Program-made: the position numbers and the translations under genes
Shown here: positions 23,009 to 31,564 of the stretch, piece after piece
Layout: every line of letters begins with the position of its first letter
Position numbering within the stretch: position 1 is the stretch's first letter
Notes under the pieces: model-generated
What the model saw: only the letters and a program-made list of their open reading frames with translations
The model's database searches: none
What the model was told of the DNA's origin: nothing
Source of the DNA: Methylobacterium sp. J-078
GTDB lineage: Bacteria > Pseudomonadota > Alphaproteobacteria > Rhizobiales > Beijerinckiaceae
Direction of reading: 5' to 3'
Length of the DNA: 64,000 nucleotides
NCBI RefSeq assembly: GCF_022829285.1
Contig: NZ_JAKSYI010000057.1
Coordinates: 1-64,000 of the forward strand

Positions 23009-23467
23009 TCAGGCGAGGGCGCCGGTCTCGCGTTTGCAGGCCGCGCGGATGATCGCCGCGAGGCCGGGCTCCGCCACCGCCTCGGCGGCCTCGGAGGGCG
23101 AGAACCAGCGGTCCTCGCGCTGGTGGCGCTCGGGCCAGTGCTTCAACTGCTTGCGGACCTCGAGGGGGAACACCTTGACCTGGCACAGGACGGCGTCGCG
23201 GCTCTTGAGGCGCTTCTCGTAGAGATAGAACCCGAGGGGGCGCTTGCCGATGGTGCCGATCAGGCCGGCCTCCTCGTAGGCCTCGCGTGCGGCCGCCTCG
23301 TAGGGCTTGCGCCCCTTCATCGGCCAGCCCTTGGGGATCACCCAGCGCCGGCTCTCGCGCGAGGTCACCAGGAGGATCACGTAACCGCCCTCCGGTGTCC
23401 GCCGGAAGGGGAGCGCCCCGACCTGCCGCCGGGGTGTCTGGTCCGCGTCACCCGCATTCGCACTCAT
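23009..23467 (-). CDS. NUDIX hydrolase
   Basis: 152 residues. The Nudix box is clear: GRKPYEAAAREAYEEAGLIG matches G-x5-E-x7-R-E-x2-E-E-x-G. It is preceded by WVIPKGWPMKG, a pattern of the diphosphoinositol-polyphosphate or (di)nucleotide polyphosphate hydrolase type. Expected to cleave a nucleoside-diphosphate-linked substrate in the cytosol; the specific substrate cannot be read. The start ATG 23467 opens with MSANAGDADQTPRRQVGALP. It is a single-gene unit facing the tRNA and the element end. Confidence 0.88.
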   Translation of the reverse strand: MSANAGDADQTPRRQVGALPFRRTPEGGYVILLVTSRESRRWVIPKGWPMKGRKPYEAAAREAYEEAGLIGTIGKRPLGFYLYEKRLKSRDAVLCQVKVFPLEVRKQLKHWPERHQREDRWFSPSEAAEAVAEPGLAAIIRAACKRETGALA

Positions 23468-23831
23468 GGGTTGAGAACGCTTTCCGCCACCGACGGTTCG
23501 CGTCCCCGCGGGCCGCCCGTCGATCCCCGGCCGCCGTCGGGCAGCCTACGTCGCATCGCGGAGGGCGGCTGGTTCGGGGCGACGCGCGCCCGGACCTGTC
23601 GATGGGCTTCCATATCTGGCGCAATCCCGTTGGAGCCACGGCCCCGGCAAGGGTTTTGGAGAAGTCCGGTCCGGCGCAGGCGCGCCGCCCCGGGCTCGCA
23701 CCGGGACAGCCGAGCATCGGCGGGTCTGCTCCGGCTTAGCGGCTCCGGGCCGACCCGCTCAAGAGAAACTTATCCGGCAAATCTTTTTCGCTCGTTCCCA
23801 ATTCCGCGGGGCCGCCCGCCGAGCGCGGCGG
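23468..23831. other. 364-bp gap between NUDIX and MarR genes
   Basis: No gene supported. It should hold the NUDIX promoter and the terminator of the MarR-type gene; no clear hairpin with a T-run or promoter boxes were found. Confidence 0.35.
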
Positions 23832-24308
23832 TCACCCGGCCGCGCTGAGGTTCGCGATCAGCGCATTGAGATCGGCCCGCATGGCCTGGACCTCGGGTTC
23901 CGACATGTTGAGCTGGCACATCACGGATTCGCGTACGGCGGTCGCCTCGGCGCGCAGGCCGCGGCCCTTCGCCGTGAGGGCGATCTCGACCTCGCGCTCG
24001 TCCGAGCGGCGCCGGTTGCGCACCAGGAAGCCGGCATTCTCCAGGCGCTTCAGAACGGGTGTCAGCGTTCCGGAATCGAGACGCAGGCGCCGGCCGATCT
24101 CCGAGACGGTGACACCGTCCGTCTCCCAGAGCACGAGGAGGACGAGGTATTGCGGGTAGGTCAGCCCCATCCGCTCCAGCATCGGGCGGTACGACTTCGT
24201 CATCCGGTGGGCGGCCGCGTAGAGGGCGTAGCAGAGCTGGTTGTCGAGGAGGAGTGGATCGATGAGGGGCGCCGTCTTCTCCGGCCGAGCGTCTACCATG
24301 CATGCCAT
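23832..24308 (-). CDS. OhrR-like MarR-family repressor
   Basis: 158 residues from ATG 24308 (ATG 24299 also possible). The N-terminal LLLDNQLCYALYAAAHRMTK carries the Cys that OhrR uses to sense organic hydroperoxides. It is followed by YPQYLVLLVLWETDGVTVSE, the winged helix with IGRRLRLDSGTLTPVLKRLE and the DER wing in RRSDEREVEIALTAKGRGL. OhrR represses an Ohr/OsmC peroxidase until oxidised. An OsmC-family gene occurs 6 kb away at 30207-30650 but is not adjacent, so regulation of it is speculative. Confidence 0.83.
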   Translation of the reverse strand: MACMVDARPEKTAPLIDPLLLDNQLCYALYAAAHRMTKSYRPMLERMGLTYPQYLVLLVLWETDGVTVSEIGRRLRLDSGTLTPVLKRLENAGFLVRNRRRSDEREVEIALTAKGRGLRAEATAVRESVMCQLNMSEPEVQAMRADLNALIANLSAAG

Positions 24309-24527
24309 GCCACTTGATCCCTGAAGCCGGCCGCTGGCGCGGTGGCAGAGAGGACCGCCTCCGGAGCCCTTCCGCTTCCGACGATAGCGGACACAGGTCC
24401 TTCCAGTATATAACTGTTTCGCCGCAGCCGTGACATCCGGACGGCCTTCATCCCGACCCGGCGAATGTTGCACATCCTTCGCGGGGCGCAAAGTTCGCGT
24501 CGGGCGAACCTGCCTTCGGCCGCTGCC

Positions 24528-25586
24528 TCAGGCGGCGCTGGTGTCGGAGGGGCGCTCGGCGATCAGGACCGTGATGTCGCTCCAGCGCGACACGAACGCG
24601 GCGACGCAATCGGGGTCGAAGTGGCTGCCCGCATGGGCCTCCAGGTGCCGCCGGGCTTGCTCGGGCGGCCAGGCCTTCTTGTAGACGCGCTCGGAGATAA
24701 GGGCGTCGAACACGTCCGCCACCGCGACGATCCGGCCGGCGAGGGGGATCTCGGTGCCGCGCAGACCCTGGGGATAACCCTGGCCGTCCCAGCGCTCGTG
24801 GTGGGTCAGCGCGATGTCGGAGGCGATCTGCAGCAGGTGCGAGGGGCTGTCGTTGAGCATGCGGTAGCCGCGAAGGGCGTGCTGCTTCATCTCCTCGCGC
24901 TCGGCCTCGGTCAGGAGGCCGGGCTTCATCAGGATCGCGTCCGGGATGCTGATCTTGCCGATGTCGTGCATGGTCGAGGCCAGCGCGATGTCGTTGGCCT
25001 CCTGCTCGGAGAGTCCGAGGCCTTCCGCGATGGCGATGGTGCAGCCCGCAACGCGGGTGAGGTGATCGCCGGCCTGGTCGTCGCGGAACTCGGCGGCGAG
25101 CATGAGGCGGCGGATGATCTCGCGCTCGCGCAGGGCGGCCTCGGCCACCGCCTGCTCCAGCGTCCGGCTCATGGCCCGGGCCTGATGGTCGGCCTTGCGG
25201 CGCAGGAACGCGAGTTCGAGCAGGTTGGCCACCCGCGTGATCAGGTCGAGGGGCTCGACCGTCCGGGCCATGACGTCGTTGGCGCCGGCCGCGACCGCGG
25301 CGTACCGCACCGCCGCCACGTCGTCCGCGAGCAGCACGATCGGGCTGCGCGCGTGCTCGGGCATCGCGCGCAGCCAGGCGATCAGGTCGATGCCCTGCGC
25401 ATGCGCGGTCCCGGCCGCCTCGATCAGGATGAGGTCGCAGGGCTGGGCCCCCAGGGCGGCGCTGGCATCCGCGAAGCCGAGGACCAGACGGGTCGCGCAG
25501 GCCAGGGGCGCCAGGGCCTGGATGAGGGCGAGGGGAGGGACGTCGGCCACGAGGGCGATCAGGGCCGTACCGGCGTCGCGTGCCAT
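24528..25586 (-). CDS. HD-GYP phosphodiesterase with degenerate receiver
   Basis: 352 residues from ATG 25586; a TTG at 25685 would add 33. Residues 1-130 resemble a receiver domain, but the expected phospho-accepting Asp is replaced: DLILIEAAGTAHAQG has Glu where 'LD' is usual. A helical linker leads to the HD-GYP domain: HLTRVAG, HDIGK in STMHDIGKISIPDAILMKPG, and HHERWDGQGYPQGL. HD-GYP proteins hydrolyse cyclic di-GMP, so this would lower c-di-GMP without normal receiver control. Catalytic residues look complete. Flanks give no operon partner. Confidence 0.85.
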   Translation of the reverse strand: MARDAGTALIALVADVPPLALIQALAPLACATRLVLGFADASAALGAQPCDLILIEAAGTAHAQGIDLIAWLRAMPEHARSPIVLLADDVAAVRYAAVAAGANDVMARTVEPLDLITRVANLLELAFLRRKADHQARAMSRTLEQAVAEAALREREIIRRLMLAAEFRDDQAGDHLTRVAGCTIAIAEGLGLSEQEANDIALASTMHDIGKISIPDAILMKPGLLTEAEREEMKQHALRGYRMLNDSPSHLLQIASDIALTHHERWDGQGYPQGLRGTEIPLAGRIVAVADVFDALISERVYKKAWPPEQARRHLEAHAGSHFDPDCVAAFVSRWSDITVLIAERPSDTSAA

Positions 25587-25751
25587 CCATCCGATCCCCA
25601 ACGGGACCGCCGCCTGCGGCGCCCCATCGGCACCCGGCGACGCGGTCCCACGGGAATCGATGCTAGCCGCGCCGCCGTTAACCAAATCTTGACGGCACCG
25701 CGTCCGGCCGACGCATGTGGCACGGACGGAGGGCCGCTCTGGCGACCCCGC

Positions 25752-26825
25752 TCACATCACCTCGACCCGGGTTCCCACGGGGACGCGCTCGTAGAGTTCA
25801 ATGACGTCTTTGTTGAGCATCCGGAAGCAGCCGGACGACGCGGCGCGGCCGATCGAGCCCGGCTCCGTCGTCCCGTGGATGCGATAGGCCGAGTCGCCGA
25901 GATAGAGTGCCCGCGCGCCGAGGGGGTTGCGCGGGCCGCCCGCGACGTGGTGCGGCAGGCCCGGCCGGCGCCGGCGCATCTCCGGCGTCGGCGTCCAGCC
26001 CGGCCAGGTCTGCTTGGCGGTGACCCGTTCCACGCCCGTCCAGGTCGCGCCCGCGCGGCCGACCGCGACGCGGTAGCGGATGGCCTTGCCGTTCGCCTGG
26101 ACGAGATAGAGCGCGCGCTCCCGCGTGCTGACCACGATCGTGCCCGCCTCCTGGCTGCCCGCGTAGTCCACGAGCTGTCCGCGCCAGACCGGGCGCTCGG
26201 TCTGGCGTCGGGTCGGGTCGGGCAGCGGGGTGGCCGGCAGGGCAAGGCGGGTCGACGTTTCCGGTGGCGGTGCGACTGGCGACGGCGCGTCCGGATCATG
26301 TCCCTGTGCGATCGAGGCCTGCGGCGAAGGCGCGTCCGTCGCGGGCGAGGCCGAGGCGGAGGCGGAGGATTCCGTCCTCGGCGCGTCGGGCGGTGAGGCC
26401 GGGCCCGGTACGACGGGCGCGGGGATCGGCGCGGCGGCCACGCGGGCTGACCCGGCGCAGCGATACACGCGGCGCCCATCCGTCCGCATGGTCACGGGTC
26501 CGATCGCATCGACCACGATCTGCCGGGTGCTGGCGTCCCGGTCCGCGGCCTGATCCTCGGCCGAACCGTAGCATCGCAGGGCGAGGCGATAGCCGATTGC
26601 CGTGTCGGAGACCCGCGTGATCCGGCAGAGGTTTCCGGCGCCTTCCAGGGCAGGGCCGGCCTGTGCCTTCAGGCGCACCTCGAACACGCCGCTGCCCTCC
26701 GGGTCCCGGCACGCCTTGAGCGTCGGCGCCCACCGGCCCTCGGGGGATTCGTCCGCGCTGATCGCCAGGGCGGGGCTCGCGCCGCAGAGGAGGATGAGGG
26801 GCAGGAGGCGAGCGAGGGACGTCAT
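25752..26825 (-). CDS. L,D-transpeptidase (YkuD family), periplasmic
   Basis: 357 residues starting MTSLARLLPLILLCGASPAL at ATG 26825, a clear signal peptide. A Pro/Ala/Ser-rich linker occupies about residues 140-210. The C-terminal YkuD domain has IVVSTRERALYLVQANGKAI, the catalytic His in RIHGTTEPGSIGRAASSGCF and the catalytic Cys in SSGCFRM. The family makes 3-3 cross-links in peptidoglycan or attaches proteins to it. All catalytic residues are present. The N-terminal part (about residues 20-125) has paired Cys residues and may be a small separate domain. Confidence 0.9.
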   Translation of the reverse strand: MTSLARLLPLILLCGASPALAISADESPEGRWAPTLKACRDPEGSGVFEVRLKAQAGPALEGAGNLCRITRVSDTAIGYRLALRCYGSAEDQAADRDASTRQIVVDAIGPVTMRTDGRRVYRCAGSARVAAAPIPAPVVPGPASPPDAPRTESSASASASPATDAPSPQASIAQGHDPDAPSPVAPPPETSTRLALPATPLPDPTRRQTERPVWRGQLVDYAGSQEAGTIVVSTRERALYLVQANGKAIRYRVAVGRAGATWTGVERVTAKQTWPGWTPTPEMRRRRPGLPHHVAGGPRNPLGARALYLGDSAYRIHGTTEPGSIGRAASSGCFRMLNKDVIELYERVPVGTRVEVM

Positions 26826-26950
26826 GCGCAAGTCTCGTCGGCGAGGGGAGGGGGCCGCCGCGTCGGCGGCCGGATCTGTCTCGAGGGGTTCTCTGGGTCC
26901 GATGCCGCGCGATCAGCAGGCCTGTGGCTGCGGCATGGGCCGCGCCCGGC

Positions 26951-28228
26951 TCAGCGGCGCAGCCGGATCTCCTGGAAGCCGGCACCCTGGCCGGTCAGCA
27001 GGCTCACCGAAACGAAGCCGGCGTGATCGGTCTCCCGCGCCCGGGTCGCGGCTGCGGGCTGCGCCGCCTGGCGTTCCCCAGCGGGACGGTTCGGCGCGGC
27101 GAGGGCCGGGCGCACCGGAGCCGTCGACGATGCGGACGGAGCCTCGGCCCGCGCCACCGCAGCGGGTGCCGGCGGGTGCACCGGATCGACCCAGGCATGT
27201 CCCGTGGGGGTGGGCGTGATGGAATCCGGCAGGGCGGGCCGCAGCGCCAGGGCTTCGTCGCCGGCCGAGGCGACGCGCACGACCTGTGCGGGCGCCGTCG
27301 TGACCGGGACGAAGCTGCCGCCGGCCGAGGCCACGCGCTGGAATTCGCGCGTCTCCAGGCGGTCGAGGGCGAGCCGGATGCGCCGGGCGCGGGGCTCTTC
27401 GACGGCGTCGAGGGCGAGGCGGGTGTCGCCCGCCGCCGGCACCACGTGAACGATGCGGTAGCCCTTGGCCTTCAGCCGGCGCAGGAGCTCCGGCAGGATC
27501 GCGACGGTGCGCGGCTGGATGTCGTGCAGCAGGACGATGCCTCTGCCGCGGGCATCGAGGCGGGCGAGTACGCGCTCCACCACCTGTTCGGGGGTGATCC
27601 GCCGCCAGTCGTCGCCATCGACGTCGATGCTGAAGGGAATCAGGCGCTGGGCGGCGACGTAGCCGTCGAGGGCGCGGGTGTGCCCGAGGCCGGGATAGCG
27701 GAAGAACGGCGAGAGCGCGGGGTCGGTCCGGCCCAGCACCGTGCGGGCGGCCACGAGGCCGCCATTGATCTGGTCGCGCTGGACGTTCCGGCTCCGCTGC
27801 CGGTTCAGGTAGGCGTGCGACCAGGTATGGGTCGCGATCGTGTGCCCCTCGGCGGCCGTCCGGCGCAGGATGTCCGGAAACTCGGCCACCATCGTGCCGA
27901 CGACGAAGAAGGTCGCCTTCACGCATTCGGCCCGCAGCGCCTCCAGCACGGCGGGGGTCCGCCGGGGCATCGGCCCGTCGTCGAAGGTGAGTACCACCTC
28001 GCCCGGCTCCAGGGGCAGCGTCTGCCGGTAGCTGGCGCGCCCGACCGGGCCTTGCGTGAAGGGGACCTCCATCACCCGGGAGGTGCCGAGCCGATCAGGC
28101 GTGCAGTCCTGGGAATAGGCCAGGCCCGATGGAAAAATGAGTGCGCCGGCGAGCACAAGATCTCTGAGATGACGCACGCACAGCTCTCGAAACGCAAGCA
28201 GGGGCCAGTGCTCCCTGATACGATACAC
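26951..28228 (-). CDS. Polysaccharide deacetylase (NodB homology)
   Basis: 425 residues from GTG 28228; a GTG at 28177 is an alternative start nearer the hydrophobic leader (RDLVLAGALIFPSGLAYSQD). NodB motifs: VVLTFDDGPMPRRTP (metal-binding Asp), HTIATHTWSHAYLN (metal His pair), FFRYPGLGHTRALDGYVAAQ and IVLLHDIQPRTV. Secreted enzymes of this family remove acyl groups from chitin-like polymers or peptidoglycan. The C-terminal 150 residues are Ala/Pro-rich and low complexity, probably a flexible tail. Single gene. Confidence 0.87.
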   Translation of the reverse strand: MYRIREHWPLLAFRELCVRHLRDLVLAGALIFPSGLAYSQDCTPDRLGTSRVMEVPFTQGPVGRASYRQTLPLEPGEVVLTFDDGPMPRRTPAVLEALRAECVKATFFVVGTMVAEFPDILRRTAAEGHTIATHTWSHAYLNRQRSRNVQRDQINGGLVAARTVLGRTDPALSPFFRYPGLGHTRALDGYVAAQRLIPFSIDVDGDDWRRITPEQVVERVLARLDARGRGIVLLHDIQPRTVAILPELLRRLKAKGYRIVHVVPAAGDTRLALDAVEEPRARRIRLALDRLETREFQRVASAGGSFVPVTTAPAQVVRVASAGDEALALRPALPDSITPTPTGHAWVDPVHPPAPAAVARAEAPSASSTAPVRPALAAPNRPAGERQAAQPAAATRARETDHAGFVSVSLLTGQGAGFQEIRLRR

Positions 28229-28445
28229 TTCTTAGCTGCGGCTTAAGAAGCATTGGTCTGTGCGGTTGATCCTGTGTGAAAGCTTAGTTTCTGTGTGCGT
28301 CGTCGATCTATTGGTGATTTCTTTACCGTGTTCGGAGGGGTTTCGTTAAAGAACGCCCTCCGGCTCCGTGGTGCCGGACGGATTTCGGCGCGCGGATGAA
28401 TGGATCGGCGGCGGCCGTCGCTCCCGAGCGCGCGCCGGTCTGCGG

Positions 28446-28910
28446 TCAGCGCGCCGGGAGGCAGGCCGCCTGATCCGTGTAGAGCACGACGTCGCCCGGC
28501 TTCGGATTGTTCAGGGTGAAGGGCTTGGTCCCGTCGTAGGGCAGGAAGCCGCGCCCGAGCTCGTTGGCGTAGAAGTCGTGCCCGAACTCGAAGTAGCAGC
28601 GGTCCAGCACCGCCTGGTAGCCGAAGGATTCCTGCACCACGGGCGGGCCGAAGGCGGCCGGGTCGCCGTAGAGGCCGCGCGGCGCGCAGTAGCCGGAAAG
28701 CGTCAGGGTTCCGGGGCGCGCGAGCCGGATCGCCCGGGAGGTGCCTGGCCGGAGCGTGATGGCGGGGCCGCCGTCCTGGGAGGCGACCAGCACCAGGGGC
28801 GAGCGGTTGTAGACGTGCCGCACGCAATCGGCCGAAGCGCTCCCGATCCCGAGGAGCATCGAGGCCGCGGACAGCGCGCCTCCGCAAAGCAACCGCGTCG
28901 AACCGCGCAT
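28446..28910 (-). CDS. Secreted hypothetical protein, 154 aa
   Basis: ATG 28910 with GGAGAAC upstream. A signal peptide is evident: MRGSTRLLCGGALSAASMLL then GIGSASADC. The mature part has beta-rich segments (RSPLVLVASQDGGPAITLRP) and four Cys residues likely forming disulfides (ADCVRHV, SGYCAPRG, LDRCYFEF, QAACLPAR). No family recognised. Periplasmic or extracellular location is inferred. Confidence 0.7.
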   Translation of the reverse strand: MRGSTRLLCGGALSAASMLLGIGSASADCVRHVYNRSPLVLVASQDGGPAITLRPGTSRAIRLARPGTLTLSGYCAPRGLYGDPAAFGPPVVQESFGYQAVLDRCYFEFGHDFYANELGRGFLPYDGTKPFTLNNPKPGDVVLYTDQAACLPAR

Positions 28911-29000
28911 GACGTTCTCCAATACCTGACTGGAGATGTAGCTAGAGCATTGACTGATCCGCGACCAGCCGCGCCCGTCCCGCCGGTCAGGCTCCGCGCC

Positions 29001-29687
29001 TCAGGCTTCGTCCGCCAAGCAGAAGGCGACCCCCTGCGCCACGACCGCCGGGTCGTAGGCGTGCGGCCCGTCATACTCGACGGCGGTGACGTCGTAGCCG
29101 GCTTCCCGCAGCTTCGCGACGTGGACCCGGGCGCTGCGATCGATGGGGATCTGCTCGTCGCGGGTGCCGTGCGAGAGGAAGATGCGTGGCGCCCCCGATT
29201 GCAGGTGGACGGAGAGGAAGCCCGCCGAGGAGACGAGGAGGTGGGTCACGACGTGACCGTTCGCGAGTCCCAATGAAAGGGTGTAGCTGCCGCCGTCCGA
29301 GTGTCCCGCGAAGGCGAGGTGGCCGGGATCGAGGAGGAAGCGGGTGCCGACCGCGGCGAGGGCCAGGTCGACGCGCTCGCGGTCGGGGCCGTGGCCGCCG
29401 ATCACGAGGTCCCAGGTCGGGAACACGGATTGGGGAGCGAGCAGCAGGAAGCCGCGCGCCTCCGCGTGGGCGCGCAGCATCGGCAGGATTTTTTCCGCGC
29501 TGCCGCCGCCCCCGTGGAAGAGCACGACCAGCGGCGTCGGTCGGCGCGGATCGATGCCCTCCGGCACCACCAGCATGGCGTCGCGCTCGGCAAACAGCCC
29601 GAGGGCGTGGAGCCCGGGGGGCAGGGGGGGCTGCGTGGGCAGCCGGTGCGCGAAGGCGAGCCGCCCGGCGAGGTGGGGGTCGATCAT
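29001..29687 (-). CDS. Alpha/beta-hydrolase esterase
   Basis: 228 residues. Oxyanion-hole motif LVVLFHGGGGSAEKI, nucleophile elbow AFAGHSDGGSYTLSLG with Ser in G-H-S-D-G, candidate catalytic Asp in HGTRDEQIPI and His in YDGPHAYDP. This is the phospholipase/carboxylesterase or polyhydroxybutyrate-depolymerase-like layout. No signal peptide, so cytosolic. It lies downstream of, and in line with, the OsmC and NTF2-like genes (86-base gap), so they may share a transcript. Confidence 0.85.
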   Translation of the reverse strand: MIDPHLAGRLAFAHRLPTQPPLPPGLHALGLFAERDAMLVVPEGIDPRRPTPLVVLFHGGGGSAEKILPMLRAHAEARGFLLLAPQSVFPTWDLVIGGHGPDRERVDLALAAVGTRFLLDPGHLAFAGHSDGGSYTLSLGLANGHVVTHLLVSSAGFLSVHLQSGAPRIFLSHGTRDEQIPIDRSARVHVAKLREAGYDVTAVEYDGPHAYDPAVVAQGVAFCLADEA

Positions 29688-29773
29688 GCGGGAAAACCCT
29701 TCGGGTGGGGGGCAGCGCTCCGACGCGCGCCCGTGTGGTGGGGATCATCACCCCACCGGCCAATGGGAAGGCG

Positions 29774-30172
29774 TCAGCCGGCCTTGTCCGCGGTTGCGGG
29801 CTTGATCTTGAGCTGGTCGATCAGCCAGAGCCAGCCGCCCTGGCTCTGGCGCCGGGCGGTCTCGGCAGAGATCGTGCCGTTGGGCAGGCGCGCGAAGGTC
29901 ATGGCGAGATCGCCGTTCACGATCGCCGGCAGGGTCTCGGCGGCGGGGAAGTCGGAGCGGCGGCCGAGGAGGTCGGTGTAGAAGGCGCGGATCTCGGCGT
30001 GGCCCGTGGCCACCACCTTGCCGGCGGCCAGCACCGCGCCGGGCTCGTAGAGCGCCACCAGGCCCTCCACGTCGCCCGCATTGGCGCGTTCGTTGAACAG
30101 GCGGGCGAGGTCCTCCGGTGTCTCGGCCAGGGAGCGGTCGTTCGCGGATGTCGTCTTTGCTGATGTTGTCAT
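29774..30172 (-). CDS. NTF2-like (SnoaL/DUF4440) protein, 132 aa
   Basis: After a low-complexity start (MTTSAKTTSANDRSL) the protein shows the NTF2-like fold pattern: LARLFNERANAGDVEGLVAL, YEPGAVLAAG, GHAEIRAFYTDLLGRRSDFP and a C-terminal WLWLIDQLKIKPA. Family members are small cone-shaped enzymes or ligand binders; no catalytic residues can be assigned. Starts 34 bases after the OsmC gene's stop on the same strand. Confidence 0.75.
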   Translation of the reverse strand: MTTSAKTTSANDRSLAETPEDLARLFNERANAGDVEGLVALYEPGAVLAAGKVVATGHAEIRAFYTDLLGRRSDFPAAETLPAIVNGDLAMTFARLPNGTISAETARRQSQGGWLWLIDQLKIKPATADKAG

Positions 30173-30206
30173 GGCGTGTCCTCCTGATGTTCGGGTGATG
30201 GAGCCC

Positions 30207-30650
30207 TCAGCCCAGCAGCGTGCCGGTGCCGTCCCGGACGGTGACGGCGACGGGAATCCCGGCCTGGACGCTCTCGGAGACGGTGCAGAAGCGCTGGAAC
30301 TGCTCCAGCACCCGGTCGATGCGCGGGACGGCCTCGGCGTGCGCGGCCAGCGAGATGGAGACCGTGATGCCGGTGATGCGCAGGCGGTTCTCGGCGTTGC
30401 GGGTCACCGCGCAGTGGGCCTCGGCCCGGATGCCGCCGGCCTCCTGCTTGAACTTGGCCAGCGCGAAGACGAAGCTGGCGCACAGGCAGTTGGCGACAGC
30501 GGTGACGAGGAGCTGCTCGGGGAACGGACCCGTGCCCTCGCCGATCGGCACGGCCTCGTCGACGACGAGCTGTGGCAGGACGCTCCCGAAATCGACCGCG
30601 AACTTGTAGCCCTCGATCTGCGTGATCGTGATGCTCGGACCCGGGCCCAT
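30207..30650 (-). CDS. OsmC-family peroxidase-like protein
   Basis: 147 residues from ATG 30650, preceded by AGGGAGAGACGCC. OsmC/Ohr hallmarks: an N-terminal beta meander (ITITQIEGYKFAVDFGSVLP), the first Cys region PEQLLVTAVANCLCASFVFA and the second Cys in FQRFCTVSESVQAGIPVAVT. Such proteins reduce organic hydroperoxides with paired Cys thiols; both Cys positions are present. Head of a probable OsmC/NTF2/esterase run. It is divergent from the PAS-frc1 operon. Confidence 0.85.
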   Translation of the reverse strand: MGPGPSITITQIEGYKFAVDFGSVLPQLVVDEAVPIGEGTGPFPEQLLVTAVANCLCASFVFALAKFKQEAGGIRAEAHCAVTRNAENRLRITGITVSISLAAHAEAVPRIDRVLEQFQRFCTVSESVQAGIPVAVTVRDGTGTLLG

Positions 30651-31010
30651 GGCGTCTCTCCCTCGACCGTCTTTTTTAGGCGCAGCCGTTCGGGAACGTT
30701 CCGCGCCCGCCGCCGCTCCCCTTTGGGAATTGACAATCGGGCGCTGTCGTAACCGGGGCGCCGGCGAATCCGGCGATCGGCACGGGTGGCCTCGGTTGAC
30801 ACCCTCGGATCGTTGGCATACCAAATACCAACGATGGAAGCGCTGAAAAAGCAAGGCCTCACGAAGCCGGCGCCTCCGGAGCAAAGTCCTCGCAACGCCA
30901 CCGTACGGGCGCTTAGCTCGGCGGAGAACGGAGGAGTGTCCGATGCCACGAAGCCCAAGCATCCCGACGCGACGATGCGGATCGCGAGGCCGGCGGCCCA
31001 CGGCGTGACC
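30651..31010 (+). promoter_or_regulatory. Intergenic promoter region of OsmC and PAS-frc1
   Basis: Divergent region. On the plus strand TTGACA (30796-30801) is followed, within the 17-base spacer and -10 area, by the operator at 30814-30830. In-frame starts for the PAS gene exist at 30834 and 30975 as well as 31011. Confidence 0.5.
30814..30830 (+). promoter_or_regulatory. Predicted GntR operator upstream of PAS-frc1
   Basis: TGGCATACCAAATACCA: half-sites TGGCAT and ATACCA separated by five bases. The identical 17-mer occurs at 43552-43568 beside the gntR and oxc genes. It overlaps the -10 area of the promoter whose -35 is TTGACA at 30796, consistent with repression. Confidence 0.65.
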
Positions 31011-31439
31011 ATGGCGCAGGGCATCGATTTCGCCGCACTGGTCGCGGCCGCCGGGGATGCCGTCGTGGTGTCCGATCCCGATGGGGCGATCACGGTGTGG
31101 AATCCGGCCGCGACGCGCATCTTCGGCTATACGGCGGAAGAGGCCATCGGCCGGTCTCTCGACCTCATCACCCCGGAGCGCCAGCGCAAGCGCCACTGGG
31201 ACGGTTACGCCAAGACCATGAAGACCGGTGTGACCAAGTACGGCGCCGATGTGCTGCGAGTGCCGGCCATCCACAGGGACGGCCACGCCCTCTCCATCGC
31301 TTTCACGGTGGCGATGCTGCACGGCCCCGACGACCAGGTCACCGGCATCGCCGCGATCATCCGCGACGAGACCCAGCGCTGGAACGACGAGCGCGAGCTG
31401 CGCCGGCGCCTGGCCGACCTCGAATCCCGCGTCGCCTGA
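31011..31439 (+). CDS. PAS-domain protein in the frc1 operon
   Basis: 142 residues from ATG 31011, chosen because PAS similarity begins there; no ribosome-binding site decides between this and 30834 (possibly leaderless) or 30975. One PAS domain: [20 protein letters not shown], then [20 protein letters not shown] and [20 protein letters not shown], ending in a short coiled coil ([16 protein letters not shown]). No output domain, so it is a stand-alone sensor or ligand-binding module. It lies 125 bases before frc1 and behind the shared operator. Its ligand is unknown. Confidence 0.75.
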   Translation: MAQGIDFAALVAAAGDAVVVSDPDGAITVWNPAATRIFGYTAEEAIGRSLDLITPERQRKRHWDGYAKTMKTGVTKYGADVLRVPAIHRDGHALSIAFTVAMLHGPDDQVTGIAAIIRDETQRWNDERELRRRLADLESRVA

Positions 31440-31564
31440 GGGCGGCGCGCCGGACCGATGCCGGGACATCCCGCGAGGGGTGCGCGGCCAATTCAGAGCC
31501 CGGGCCGACCGGGCCAACCTTTCGACTCAAGACCATTATTTCAATCGACAGGGAGAACGCCACG

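Noticed and set aside
24465..26396. 643-residue plus-strand open frame
   Set aside because: Runs antisense across two recognisable genes (HD-GYP and L,D-transpeptidase); composition is an artefact of codon bias.
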